From assembly GCA_944389535.1 (NCBI GenBank), contig CALXMS010000005.1, positions 27,687 to 91,686 of the forward strand: 64,000 nucleotides of DNA, written 5' to 3'. Made by a program: the position numbers and the translations under genes. Origin of the DNA: an uncultured Alphaproteobacteria bacterium. GTDB taxonomy: Bacteria > Pseudomonadota > Alphaproteobacteria > Rs-D84. Below are positions 29,622 to 37,996 of the stretch, piece after piece; within the stretch, counting starts at the first letter, position 1, and every line of letters begins with the position of its first letter. Below the pieces are notes generated by a model. The model searched no databases, was not told where the DNA came from, and saw only the letters and a program-made list of their open reading frames with translations.

Positions 29622-29650
29622 GAAAGCGTCTAAAATAGACGCTTTTTTTA
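29622..29650 (+). terminator. Terminator after the giant gene
   Basis: AAAGCGTC / GACGCTTT hairpin around TAAAATA with an 8-base T-run. Confidence 0.85.
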
Positions 29651-29699
29651 TATGGCCAATTTTATAGATTTTTTAATTATATTATTCTACAATCATAAC

Positions 29700-30851
29700 A
29701 TGAAAATATACGACGTAGTTATTATAGGAGCCGGTGCCGCAGGATTAACAGCGGCTGCCGCGGCAACTGAACGAAACAAATCGGTGGCAATAATTGACAT
29801 GGGTAAAACACCTGCAAGAAAAGTAATGGCATCTGGGGGTGGAAGATGTAATTTTACTAATATCAACGTTAATGTTAATAGATACTTCGGTAATAACCCT
29901 GATTTCGTACGCAGCGCTATTACACGTATAAACCCTCAAGATATTTTAAATTGGGCTAAAAAGCACAATATAACATGGGTGGAAAAAAATCCCGGACAGT
30001 ATTTTTCAGAAACTGGTGCCGCAGACATAGTGAAAGCCATTATAAAAGACGCAAGTAAAGCCGATTTTTTCCTTGAAACGCAAGTTCTTGATACTAAATT
30101 TCAGTCCAACTTGTTTCATATAACAACTAATAATAAAACCTTTATCGCACGTTCTTTAATAATCGCAACAGGAGGAATTTCTTTCCCTGCTTTAACGGTT
30201 TCTGATTATGGATATCAAATAGCAAAAATCTTTGGTCATAAAATTATTCCTGTTCGCCCTGCTCTTTGTGCAATAGCAACGCAAATTTTTCCAAAAAACT
30301 TAGCGGGGATATCTTTGAAAGTAGGAATATCCATTGGACATGAAAAATTTATCGACTCGATGTTATTTACTCACTTTGGGCTTGGTGGGCCTGCAATATA
30401 TAGAGCAACTGTTCGCGATATTACAGATATACGTATAAACCTTATGCCTGAGGTGAACGTATACGATTTTTTAAAAGACGCTAAAACCACATCAGGAAAG
30501 AAAAAAGTTTCTAGTATATTATCGGAAAAATTACCTATAAAACTCGCCAAGTTATTTTGTCCTGATGATAAAAATATTGCGGATTACAAAGATGCTGAAC
30601 TACGCCACATTGCCGATACGATACATGATATAATCATACCATATCAAAAAATAAAATTGTTTTCTCTAAAAAGCGCAGAAGTTGTCCGAGGCGGAGTGGA
30701 TGTAACGTATATATCATCTAAAACGATGGAATCAAAACTGCAACCAGGTTTGTTCTTTGCAGGTGAAGTTTTAGATATAGCCGGGGATTTAGGTGGTTTT
30801 AATTTACATTGGGCGTGGGCCAGCGGACACATTGCCGGTGAAAACGCATAA
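29700..30851 (+). CDS. FAD-dependent oxidoreductase of the HI0933/YhiN (BaiN-like) family
   Basis: The 383-residue flavoprotein starts with the Rossmann dinucleotide motif VVIIGAGAAGLTAA at residue 5. ASGGGRCNFTNIN, the family hallmark, follows near residue 40, then ATGGISFPALTVSDYGY. The C-terminus has GLFFAGEVLDIAGDLGGFNLHWAWASGHIAG. The open frame reaches an earlier ATG, but the conserved start is 29700. The physiological substrate is unknown; BaiN acts on bile-acid intermediates in some gut bacteria. Confidence 0.9.
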   Translation: MKIYDVVIIGAGAAGLTAAAAATERNKSVAIIDMGKTPARKVMASGGGRCNFTNINVNVNRYFGNNPDFVRSAITRINPQDILNWAKKHNITWVEKNPGQYFSETGAADIVKAIIKDASKADFFLETQVLDTKFQSNLFHITTNNKTFIARSLIIATGGISFPALTVSDYGYQIAKIFGHKIIPVRPALCAIATQIFPKNLAGISLKVGISIGHEKFIDSMLFTHFGLGGPAIYRATVRDITDIRINLMPEVNVYDFLKDAKTTSGKKKVSSILSEKLPIKLAKLFCPDDKNIADYKDAELRHIADTIHDIIIPYQKIKLFSLKSAEVVRGGVDVTYISSKTMESKLQPGLFFAGEVLDIAGDLGGFNLHWAWASGHIAGENA

Positions 30852-30919
30852 CATAAAGACAACAAACCTATACAAAGTTTAATATTATGCTTTACAATCT
30901 AAATAAAGGGGCGTACAAA

Positions 30920-31831
30920 ATGAAAGAAGTCATTTTAACAGCCAAAGACGGCAAAAAAATATTCTGTTCATTATGGGATAAAGCTACGCAACCTATTGGT
31001 GTTGTTCAAATAATTCATGGTATGGATGAACACGTGAAACGTTATGATAGATTTGCAAATTTTCTAAACAAACATGGTTATGTTGTATTTGGTGATGATC
31101 ATAGAGCTCATGGTCGTACAGCAGCTAATATATCCAAAATAGGCAAACCTGATGGAGATAAAGATTTATTCAAATCTATTGTTTCCGATGAAATCATGAT
31201 AGCAAAACATTTAAAAACCACATATAAATTACCGGTTCTGACTTTTGGGCATAGCTATGGCAGTTTCATAACACAGAAACTGATGGAGAAACCGAACTTT
31301 TTTACATCTGGGGTATGCCTGTCTGGATCTGCCCGATATCCGCTTCCATTTGTCGCATTAGGGTTAGGTGTTTCTTTTATTGGTGACAAATTATTCGGCC
31401 CAGATGCCCCTGCCCGTCTTATAGAAGAGTTCTCACCTATCAGAGGCAAAAATCATGGGGCAAGTAAGCTTACTCGCGATAAAAAGCAGGTTATTTTACA
31501 TGAAAAAGACCCAATGCGAGCGAAATATTTTTCCTATGGTTTTTACTATTCGATGTTCAAAAATTTAATGCATTTTTCAAATAAAATAAACAAAAACTTA
31601 CCCATACTAATAATTAGCGGAGATCGCGATCCAGTCAGCATGAACGGAATTTTAGCAAAAAAATTATATAATATATATAAACAAGAAAAGGCAACTAACC
31701 TATCAATGATACTATATCCGGAAGATCGTCATGAATTACTAATGGAAATAAATTATAAACAAGTTCAAAAAGATATATTAAATTTTTTTAATTCCGTCAT
31801 ATACACAGTGCAGCAAAAGAAAAAGGTATAA
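30920..31831 (+). CDS. Alpha/beta hydrolase (monoacylglycerol lipase / lysophospholipase-like)
   Basis: The 303-residue protein has the alpha/beta-hydrolase signatures: IHGMDEHVKRY (oxyanion region), DDHRAHGRT, the nucleophile elbow FGHSYGSF, the Asp in ISGDRDPVS and the His in PEDRHELLME. These are the features of the monoacylglycerol lipase/YtpA-like group. AAAGGGG lies before the ATG at 30920. It overlaps ybaK convergently by 35 bases. Confidence 0.9.
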   Translation: MKEVILTAKDGKKIFCSLWDKATQPIGVVQIIHGMDEHVKRYDRFANFLNKHGYVVFGDDHRAHGRTAANISKIGKPDGDKDLFKSIVSDEIMIAKHLKTTYKLPVLTFGHSYGSFITQKLMEKPNFFTSGVCLSGSARYPLPFVALGLGVSFIGDKLFGPDAPARLIEEFSPIRGKNHGASKLTRDKKQVILHEKDPMRAKYFSYGFYYSMFKNLMHFSNKINKNLPILIISGDRDPVSMNGILAKKLYNIYKQEKATNLSMILYPEDRHELLMEINYKQVQKDILNFFNSVIYTVQQKKKV

Positions 31832-32267
31832 TTTTTCCAAGATCTTGCAGAGATATTTCTACCTGATAACCGACTCGACCGGCACTAAATATAATTGTAT
31901 TAAAATTTTCTGCCGAAAGATCTATCAGTGTGTGAAATTGCTTTTTCATTCCTATTGGGCTACAACCGCCGTGTACATAACCGGTCAAACCTAACAAATC
32001 GCGCATTTTCAACATATCAACGGACTTTTCTCCAACCGCCAATGCGGCACGCTTTAGATCTAACTCGGCACATACTGGTATCATAAAAACATAATGTTGC
32101 CCTGATTTGGCGACAGTTACGAGGGTCTTAAACACCTGCAAGGGGTTTTGATTTAAAGCGGCCGCAATTTCTTCACCGTTACCTGCCCCCGTTCCGACAT
32201 ACGAATATGACTTATATGATATTTTGTGTGCGTCTAACATGCGCATAACATTTGTTTTTATTTCCAT
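31797..32267 (-). CDS. ybaK: YbaK/EbsC-type aminoacyl-tRNA deacylase (Cys-tRNA(Pro))
   Basis: Hydrolyses mischarged Cys-tRNA(Pro). The 156-residue protein has the YbaK fold: the substrate-specificity loop segment (VFKTLVTVAKSGQHYVFMIPVCAELDLKRAA), then GLTGYVHGGCSPIGMKKQFHTLID with the conserved GGxSPxG loop. Length and order match the family. No strong ribosome site. Confidence 0.92.
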   Translation of the reverse strand: MEIKTNVMRMLDAHKISYKSYSYVGTGAGNGEEIAAALNQNPLQVFKTLVTVAKSGQHYVFMIPVCAELDLKRAALAVGEKSVDMLKMRDLLGLTGYVHGGCSPIGMKKQFHTLIDLSAENFNTIIFSAGRVGYQVEISLQDLGKIIPFSFAALCI

Positions 32268-32387
32268 GGCACTATAAAACTATACAAAAATTATCAACAA
32301 GTCAAATGCTCAAAACTGTATTATATAGTTGCTTTTATATTTTATATCTGCAAAAATTGTTAACACAACATGATATAAGAGTAAAAA

Positions 32388-33221
32388 ATGGTAAAAATTT
32401 CTGTCATTATGCCAGCTTATAATGCTGAACAATATATTGCTCAAGCAATAGAAAGCATATTAAATCAAACTTTTACTGATTTTGAGTTTATAATAATAAA
32501 TGATGGATCATCAGACAAAACCGCTGAAATAATTAAATCTTATAAAGATAAAAGAATTAATTTTATTGATAATAAAAAAAATCAAGGATTAATTGCTGTT
32601 CTTAATCAAGGTCTTGCTATATCAAACGGAGAATATATAGCACGAATGGATAGTGACGATATATCTTTACCTGAACGATTTGAAAAGCAAGTTAAATATC
32701 TAGACGCACATCCAGAAATAGGAGTATTGGGAACATCAATAATTCAGTTTGGTGAACATACTAAAGAACAAGAGGTCATAAAAAAACCAAAAATTACTTA
32801 TTTAGACATTGTATTGTGTTGCCCTGTTGTTCACCCAAGTGCTATGATTAGAAAGTCTATATTGGATAAATATAACTTGCGCTATAACCCAGACTATCAA
32901 CATGCAGAAGACTATTATTTATGGTCTCAAGCAATAAAATATACTAATATAACCAATCTTAAAGATGTACTTTTAAAATATAGATATCACGATAAAAACG
33001 TAAGTATAGTCTATAATACCACACAAAATAAAATCGCACAAAAAATATCCGACGAAATGATAGACTTCTTAACAGATATACCAGAATTAAAAAATGAGAT
33101 AAAAAAACTTGCAAAAAAAACGAGATTTTATAATACGTCATTTTTATCGATACACATGTTAAAGCGCCACCCTATTCGTTGGTTCAAATTAAGAAAAGCA
33201 CTAAAAAAAGGGAATTCATGA
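32388..33221 (+). CDS. Family 2 glycosyltransferase
   Basis: A 277-residue GT-A fold enzyme. ISVIMPAYNAEQYIAQAIESIL starts the nucleotide-binding region, ARMDSDDISLPERFEKQ carries the DxD-type metal site (DSDD), and HAEDYYLWSQAIKY is the usual acceptor region ED motif. It probably builds a surface polysaccharide or LPS. Its stop overlaps the next ATG (ATGA), so the pair is translationally coupled. It starts the accessory stretch; codon use is more A/T-rich than the core genes. Confidence 0.9.
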   Translation: MVKISVIMPAYNAEQYIAQAIESILNQTFTDFEFIIINDGSSDKTAEIIKSYKDKRINFIDNKKNQGLIAVLNQGLAISNGEYIARMDSDDISLPERFEKQVKYLDAHPEIGVLGTSIIQFGEHTKEQEVIKKPKITYLDIVLCCPVVHPSAMIRKSILDKYNLRYNPDYQHAEDYYLWSQAIKYTNITNLKDVLLKYRYHDKNVSIVYNTTQNKIAQKISDEMIDFLTDIPELKNEIKKLAKKTRFYNTSFLSIHMLKRHPIRWFKLRKALKKGNS

Positions 33222-35128
33222 AAAATATTGTTTTTGCTATAAATGATGGTTATATAAAGCAATTATGCGTAACAATTACATCTATCATTAATAATAACAA
33301 GCATATTCATTTTCATGTTATTAGTAGCGATTTAAGCCAAGACAGTAAAAACGCTATTTTACATCTATTGCATAACAGGCATGATCTTTTGATAGATTTT
33401 ATCGAATTAGATAATAAGATTTTTAAAGGTTTAAAGCTGAACATTGATTATATCAGCGTTGAAACATATTTCAGATATGTGATAGCAGACATATTACCAA
33501 AAATTGATAAGTGTTTATATCTAGACGCAGACCTGATTGTAAATGGTAAATTAGACGATTTTTATAATACAGATCTTGGTAATAATTATTGTGCCGGCGT
33601 TAAAGATTTATATATAGAAATGTTGAACTACAAAAAAAATATAAATTTTAATTCTGACGATCTATATATAAATGCAGGCGTATTATTATTAAATCTTTCC
33701 AAAATGCGCAAAGATAAAATATCTGATGTTTTAATTAAAAATACTATTAAATTTTCCGACAAAATTGAATTTCAAGACCAAGATATTATAAATATAACAT
33801 TTAAAAATCATATTATTTCTTGTGATAGCATCTACAATTTTACATCACAAAATGTAATTGACGAATGGTCAAAACATCGTCGCGCTTGTATAATACACTA
33901 TACTGGTAAACGCAAACCATGGAATGCCGATTGTCCAAATAAAATGAAAAATATATGGACAAAATACGCAAAAATTATGGATAAAACTATGAAAAAGAAA
34001 ATAAAAGTTGCTTTATTGATTGATGAATTTTTCGGTGGTGCAGGAACGCCTTTCGGCGGATATGGTGCACTTGCTAGAAAATATATTGCTAAATATGTAC
34101 CTAATGATCTTATATCAATTGATGTTATATTGGGGTCAGGTGGTCATAGATTTAGAGCCCGCAAATATCATGTGGACGATGTTGTATTATATAAAATGCC
34201 TCGTAAACATTGGGCATCTAGGCTATTTTTAAAACGGAAAAACTATGATATATATCTATCAATTGAATTAACCAATGACTGGGTATTAAAACACGAACCC
34301 AATAATAGTAAAAAACTAATTTTATGGATACAAGATCCTCGTCCAAAATATGAATGGGATGAAATAGCAACTATGACATTAATGCCAGAGCCTAATTATT
34401 ACAATCAAAAAATTTATGATCTTGTACACAACTTATATGAACAAAATCGCGTTCGCTTTATTTCACAAGCTTACTTCTTAAATAGAAAAGCAATAGATTT
34501 GTATAGATTGAAAAAAAATACGCAAATAACATATATGCCAAATCCGATAGAAATAGACGAAGAATTTGATTTAAAATCGTATAAAAAGAAAAATAAAATT
34601 ATATTCTTAGGTCGTTTAGAAGATGTTAAACGTGGTTGGATATTCTGTGAAATTGCTAAAAAATTACCTGAATACGATTTCTTCGTATTAGGTAAAATAA
34701 ATACAACCAAAAAAAATACCGCAGCATTCTGGGATCAATATAAAAATATATCAAACCTACATTTTGCTGGACATGTCGACGGCGAAGAAAAAAACCAATT
34801 CTTAAAAGATGCTAAAATTTTAATTAACACATCAATTCATGAAGGGCTTCCTGTTTCTTTCTTAGAGGCGTTATCATATGGTTGTTGCCTTGTCAGCAAT
34901 CGTAATCCAGATGAATTGACAGAGAAATTTGGCATATGGGTAGGAGATGTTTTAGGAAATGGCTTTGATAAAATAGATTTATATGTTAAAGCCGTTAAAG
35001 AATTGATGGAGAATGACGCCAAACGCAGAAAGCTATCTATTGCTGGACGCAAATACGTACAACAAATACACAATATTAAAAAGGTTATATCTGATCTTCG
35101 TAATGTTATTTATACAGAAGTCCAATAA
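33218..35128 (+). CDS. Two-domain glycosyltransferase, GT8 fused to GT4
   Basis: The 636-residue protein begins with a GT8 (LPS galactosyl/glucosyl-transferase-like) domain: MKNIVFAINDGYIKQLCVTI, LDADLIVNG (DxD) and NAGVLLLNLSK. After a junction near residue 270 a GT4/GT-B domain starts (VALLIDEFFGGAGTPFGGYG). It includes KLILWIQDPRPKYEW, IIFLGRLEDVKRGWIF and NTSIHEGLPVSFLEALSYGC, the E-x7-E motif area. A single bifunctional enzyme adding two sugars is the simplest reading. The start is fixed by ATGA overlap with the GT2 gene. Confidence 0.85.
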   Translation: MKNIVFAINDGYIKQLCVTITSIINNNKHIHFHVISSDLSQDSKNAILHLLHNRHDLLIDFIELDNKIFKGLKLNIDYISVETYFRYVIADILPKIDKCLYLDADLIVNGKLDDFYNTDLGNNYCAGVKDLYIEMLNYKKNINFNSDDLYINAGVLLLNLSKMRKDKISDVLIKNTIKFSDKIEFQDQDIINITFKNHIISCDSIYNFTSQNVIDEWSKHRRACIIHYTGKRKPWNADCPNKMKNIWTKYAKIMDKTMKKKIKVALLIDEFFGGAGTPFGGYGALARKYIAKYVPNDLISIDVILGSGGHRFRARKYHVDDVVLYKMPRKHWASRLFLKRKNYDIYLSIELTNDWVLKHEPNNSKKLILWIQDPRPKYEWDEIATMTLMPEPNYYNQKIYDLVHNLYEQNRVRFISQAYFLNRKAIDLYRLKKNTQITYMPNPIEIDEEFDLKSYKKKNKIIFLGRLEDVKRGWIFCEIAKKLPEYDFFVLGKINTTKKNTAAFWDQYKNISNLHFAGHVDGEEKNQFLKDAKILINTSIHEGLPVSFLEALSYGCCLVSNRNPDELTEKFGIWVGDVLGNGFDKIDLYVKAVKELMENDAKRRKLSIAGRKYVQQIHNIKKVISDLRNVIYTEVQ

Positions 35129-35148
35129 TAAATCCATAAAGAAATCTA

Positions 35149-35790
35149 GTGTATAAAACCATGTTAAGAAAAATAAAACGTCATATTCAAAAACTGAATA
35201 GTAATAATATTGTTGAAATTCCTACTACCAGGCAATTACAAATTCAAATTGAAGGCGTAAATAACACCGTAAAAATATATAATGATAAATTCAAAGGATC
35301 TATACAAATTTTTGGAGACAATAATACATTTATATTGCACGATGGATATGACGCAAAATTAAATGTATCAATAGGTGTTTCAAAAGAAAGACGAACAAAT
35401 AATTGTCATATAAGCATAGGAAAAGATTTGTACTGTGGTAGTGCTACAATTGTTATAGGTGAAGATAACTTTATAATGCATATAGGTAATGATTGCATGT
35501 TCTCTGAAAACATAGATATATACGGTACTGATGGTCATACCATAACAGGCAAAAATGGTAACATTTTAAACATAGGCCAAAGCATATATATTGGAGATCA
35601 TGTTTGGGTTGGTAAAGATGTAAAAATAAATAAGAATACATCAATCCCAGCCAATAGCGTTATAGGTTGGTCTTCTGTTGTAACTAAAAAGTTTACCAGC
35701 CCTAATGTAACGATTGCTGGAAACCCCGCAAAAATTGTAAAAACAGATGTTTTATGGCACAGGACTTTTCCGAATCTATATAAAAAATAA
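35149..35790 (+). CDS. Hexapeptide-repeat (left-handed beta-helix) acyltransferase
   Basis: A 213-residue protein dominated by beta-helix turns: VSIGVSKERRTNN, ISIGKDLYCGSATIVIG, IHIGNDCMFSENIDIYG and the CoA-site run YIGDHVWVGKDVKINKNTSIPANSVIGWSSVV. A characteristic ending is IAGNPAKIVK. Likely O-acetylates a surface sugar made by the preceding transferases. GTG 35149 and ATG 35161 are both possible starts. Confidence 0.85.
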   Translation: MYKTMLRKIKRHIQKLNSNNIVEIPTTRQLQIQIEGVNNTVKIYNDKFKGSIQIFGDNNTFILHDGYDAKLNVSIGVSKERRTNNCHISIGKDLYCGSATIVIGEDNFIMHIGNDCMFSENIDIYGTDGHTITGKNGNILNIGQSIYIGDHVWVGKDVKINKNTSIPANSVIGWSSVVTKKFTSPNVTIAGNPAKIVKTDVLWHRTFPNLYKK

Positions 35791-35968
35791 TGGTTTCAAA
35801 TCTTGTTATTTTAATATCAAGCTTTCCTTTTTCAACATATGCAAATGAGATAATAAAAAACGATTATTTGTGATTGATATACAATATAGCGTTATTACAT
35901 CTAATAAAATCCCGAAAACCGGGCATAATTTAAGGTTCCAACGAATAATCGCGGAACCTTTAATCTTA
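35791..35968 (+). other. Gene-free spacer before the repeat
   Basis: A/T-rich DNA after the acyltransferase. I see no supported gene, terminator or promoter here. Confidence 0.4.
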
Positions 35969-36223
35969 CTGGCGGTGCAAGAAATCTTTTACCTTTGGCT
36001 TATGAAAGAACTGCGTTATAAACACGAACGAAACGGTCAAAAACAGGGAAAAACAGGGATTTTTTGCAAAAAACGGGTATTTTGACCAAAATTCACACAA
36101 CCTGCACTAGAATCCATCCACAGTTTTCTAAGCACTTGCGCCATACCCGCACAAAAATTCCCTACACAAATAACAGGGAATTTTTTATAACATATCAGGG
36201 AATTATCCGCGAATAACAGGGAA
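35969..36223 (+). repeat. Dispersed repeat, copy A (about 255 bp)
   Basis: Begins CTGGCGGTGCAAGAAA and shares most of its bases with 57523-57778. Common landmarks are CTTTTACCTTTGGCTTATGAAA, AACAGGGAAAAACAGGGA, GGGTATTTTGACCAAAATTC, ACACAACCTGCACTAGAATC and TTTTCTAAGCACTT. The last third contains several CAGGGAA units and an inverted pair AAATTCCCT / AGGGAATTT that looks like a terminator hairpin. No intact gene lies inside it. Confidence 0.85.
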
Positions 36224-36248
36224 ATAGTTATAGAAAAACATAAACCAC

Positions 36249-36277
36249 TTGACTTTTTGTATCTTATAAGATACAAT
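36249..36277 (+). promoter_or_regulatory. Promoter and palindromic operator of the toxin-antitoxin operon
   Basis: -35 TTGACT at 36249 and -10 TACAAT at 36272 with 17-base spacing. The spacer and -10 are covered by the perfect 20-bp palindrome TTGTATCTTATAAGATACAA (36257-36276), a typical binding site for an antitoxin dimer that would block RNA polymerase. Confidence 0.85.
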
Positions 36278-36311
36278 ACAAGAAAAGAAATTAATGAAAT
36301 GGAAGTGAACT

Positions 36312-36605
36312 ATGAACAAGTACGAGATTAAAAGCACAAATGAATTTACGGATTGGCTTTCATCACGGGACATGCAACTTCGCACAAAAGTATTGGCTAA
36401 AATTAACCAAATACAAAGCGGAAATTTTGGCGACCATAAATCACTCGGCGACCAAGTTTCAGAATTGAGGCTTATGTATGGTCCTGGATATAGGATATAT
36501 TACACAATTCGCAATAGAATAGTCGTCATTTTGCTATGTGCAGGTGATAAATCTAGTCAAAAGAGAAATATAAAAAGGGCTAAAGAGCTAGCAAAGGAGG
36601 TGTAA
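36312..36605 (+). CDS. HigB/RelE-family toxin (putative addiction module killer)
   Basis: A 97-residue basic protein of the RelE/ParE fold: FTDWLSSRDMQLRTKVLAKINQIQSGNFGDHKSLG, then SELRLMYGPGYRIYYT and VILLCAGDKSSQKRNIKRA, the conserved end of the HigB-1-like killer family. Such toxins usually cleave mRNA on the ribosome. The toxin gene precedes the antitoxin, the order of higBA. Confidence 0.92.
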   Translation: MNKYEIKSTNEFTDWLSSRDMQLRTKVLAKINQIQSGNFGDHKSLGDQVSELRLMYGPGYRIYYTIRNRIVVILLCAGDKSSQKRNIKRAKELAKEV

Positions 36606-36654
36606 AAAGCTTGAATTAAGCCAAGGATAAAAACACACAAAAAAGGAGAACACA

Positions 36655-36975
36655 ATGAAAAAGACCATCGTTCGCGACTTTGATATCGCAGAATTCTTGG
36701 ATACAGAAGAAGCAGTGTCTGCATATTTATCTGAAGTATTCAAAGATGGTACTGAAGAAGAAATCAAGCGCGCTTTAAGTGATGTTGCACGCGCGAGAAA
36801 CATGACAGATATTGCAAAAAAAATGGGGGTCAGCAGACCGTCTTTATACAAATCTCTGACAGGAACAACCCATACAGAATTTGGTACAATAAGAAAATTT
36901 TTAAATGCTGTAGGAGTTCAAATGACAATTGTACCATCCAACGATAATAAACAAACTAAAACTCTAGTTGCCTAA
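36655..36975 (+). CDS. HigA-like antitoxin with HTH
   Basis: A 106-residue protein with a helix-turn-helix in MTDIAKKMGVSRPSLYKSLTG, preceded by the family N-terminus (FDIAEFLDTEEAVSAYLSEVF). It should neutralise the upstream toxin and bind the palindrome in the operon promoter. AAGGAG precedes the ATG. Confidence 0.92.
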   Translation: MKKTIVRDFDIAEFLDTEEAVSAYLSEVFKDGTEEEIKRALSDVARARNMTDIAKKMGVSRPSLYKSLTGTTHTEFGTIRKFLNAVGVQMTIVPSNDNKQTKTLVA

Positions 36976-36982
36976 AAAACAA

Positions 36983-37005
36983 AGCCCCTTTTAGGGGCAT
37001 TTGTT
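36983..37005 (+). terminator. Terminator of the toxin-antitoxin operon
   Basis: GCCCC-TTTTA-GGGGC followed by a T-rich stretch. Confidence 0.75.
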
Positions 37006-37030
37006 ATTTATATCAAACACATAAATCCAA

Positions 37031-37145
37031 TTAAGATTCAAAAAAGTATTTTATACGCTCAAACCAATCGGTAATTTCAGCTACATCTTCTAGCAACAAA
37101 GAAATTACACGCCAAACATCAGAACTTGTTAAAACGTCCTTTTAT
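37031..37145 (-). other. Short open frame without a start codon
   Basis: Minus-strand frame of about 36 codons ending at 37031, open back to the stop codons near 37145, with a helical acidic composition (LLEDVAEITDWFERIKYFF). An AAGGAC lies at its 5' end, but no ATG or GTG is in frame. It may be a remnant or a peptide with a TTG start. Confidence 0.2.
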
Positions 37146-37147
37146 TA

Positions 37148-37990
37148 TCAATTAAAGTTCTTTTCAACTTTAAATAATTCTGGCTCTTCTTCTAAAGATC
37201 TTTTACGCAACAAGCACCTCATAAATGATAAGTACTTATGATTTTCATTAAAAACTTTCAAAATTTCCAACCAATGTGCTCGTATAGCATCTCTATCTTC
37301 TGTCGATAACAATCTTATATGCGGTTTTTGCATAAAATATTCCACATATGCTTCAATTCTTGACTGGGACTGAGCCTGCAACATAACTGTATCTAATTTA
37401 TAAACTTCGAATTTTTTCGTATTTGTATAAATTTTCACCCAATCATTAGCAGTCATATAACTTATTGTAACGCCTATAATACTTGAAATCCTATCTAACA
37501 ATTCTTTTGGTGGCTGGGTATGATAAAATAGATTAGTAACTGAACAAAAACCCCAGTTTTTCAGAACTCTATACATTTCTGATACCGCTCTTGACTTATC
37601 TTCCATAAAAGACGTAGATCCACCACTTATTATTAAATCAACACTATCATCTTTACAGGGAATATCGTAAGCAGACCCTACCATAAATGTAACAAGTTTC
37701 TGAATTTCAGGAATATCTTTTAACAAACACTGCTTAGCAACGTTTACAGCATTTTCTGACACATCTATACCTAAAACTCTTGCTTTAATCAACCGTGCAA
37801 CTTCCAACGAGGAAAAACCTGTATTAGAACCAATTTCTAATACATTCGTATCTTTATTTGCAAATGTATTTTGTAAAATCCAATTAATAGTATCTTTTCC
37901 GCCAGGACATCTATTTGTTTCCTGAATAAAAGAAATGAAGTCCACATAAGACATTCCCAAATATTTATTTTTATTCTGCATATTTTTCAT
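37148..37990 (-). CDS. SAM-dependent methyltransferase (class I)
   Basis: A 280-residue Rossmann-fold methyltransferase. Motif I is VLEIGSNTGFSSLEVA (near residue 50), followed by acidic VLGIDVSENAVNVAKQ, motif II-like SVDLIISGGSTSFM and MYRVLKNWGF. No membrane segment. A different C-terminal extension (about residues 180-280) probably binds the acceptor. It is 6 bases downstream of the AsxRS-like gene on the same strand, so they share an operon. The acceptor is unknown; see the island finding. Confidence 0.88.
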   Translation of the reverse strand: MKNMQNKNKYLGMSYVDFISFIQETNRCPGGKDTINWILQNTFANKDTNVLEIGSNTGFSSLEVARLIKARVLGIDVSENAVNVAKQCLLKDIPEIQKLVTFMVGSAYDIPCKDDSVDLIISGGSTSFMEDKSRAVSEMYRVLKNWGFCSVTNLFYHTQPPKELLDRISSIIGVTISYMTANDWVKIYTNTKKFEVYKLDTVMLQAQSQSRIEAYVEYFMQKPHIRLLSTEDRDAIRAHWLEILKVFNENHKYLSFMRCLLRKRSLEEEPELFKVEKNFN

Positions 37991-37996
37991 CCATAT

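Noticed and set aside
35870..36085. 71-residue ORF
   Set aside because: Runs through repeat copy A in a frame not conserved in copy B.
37005..37147. Search for a microcin-like short precursor
   Set aside because: Only a start-less 36-codon frame was found; nothing resembling a MccA-type heptapeptide could be supported.
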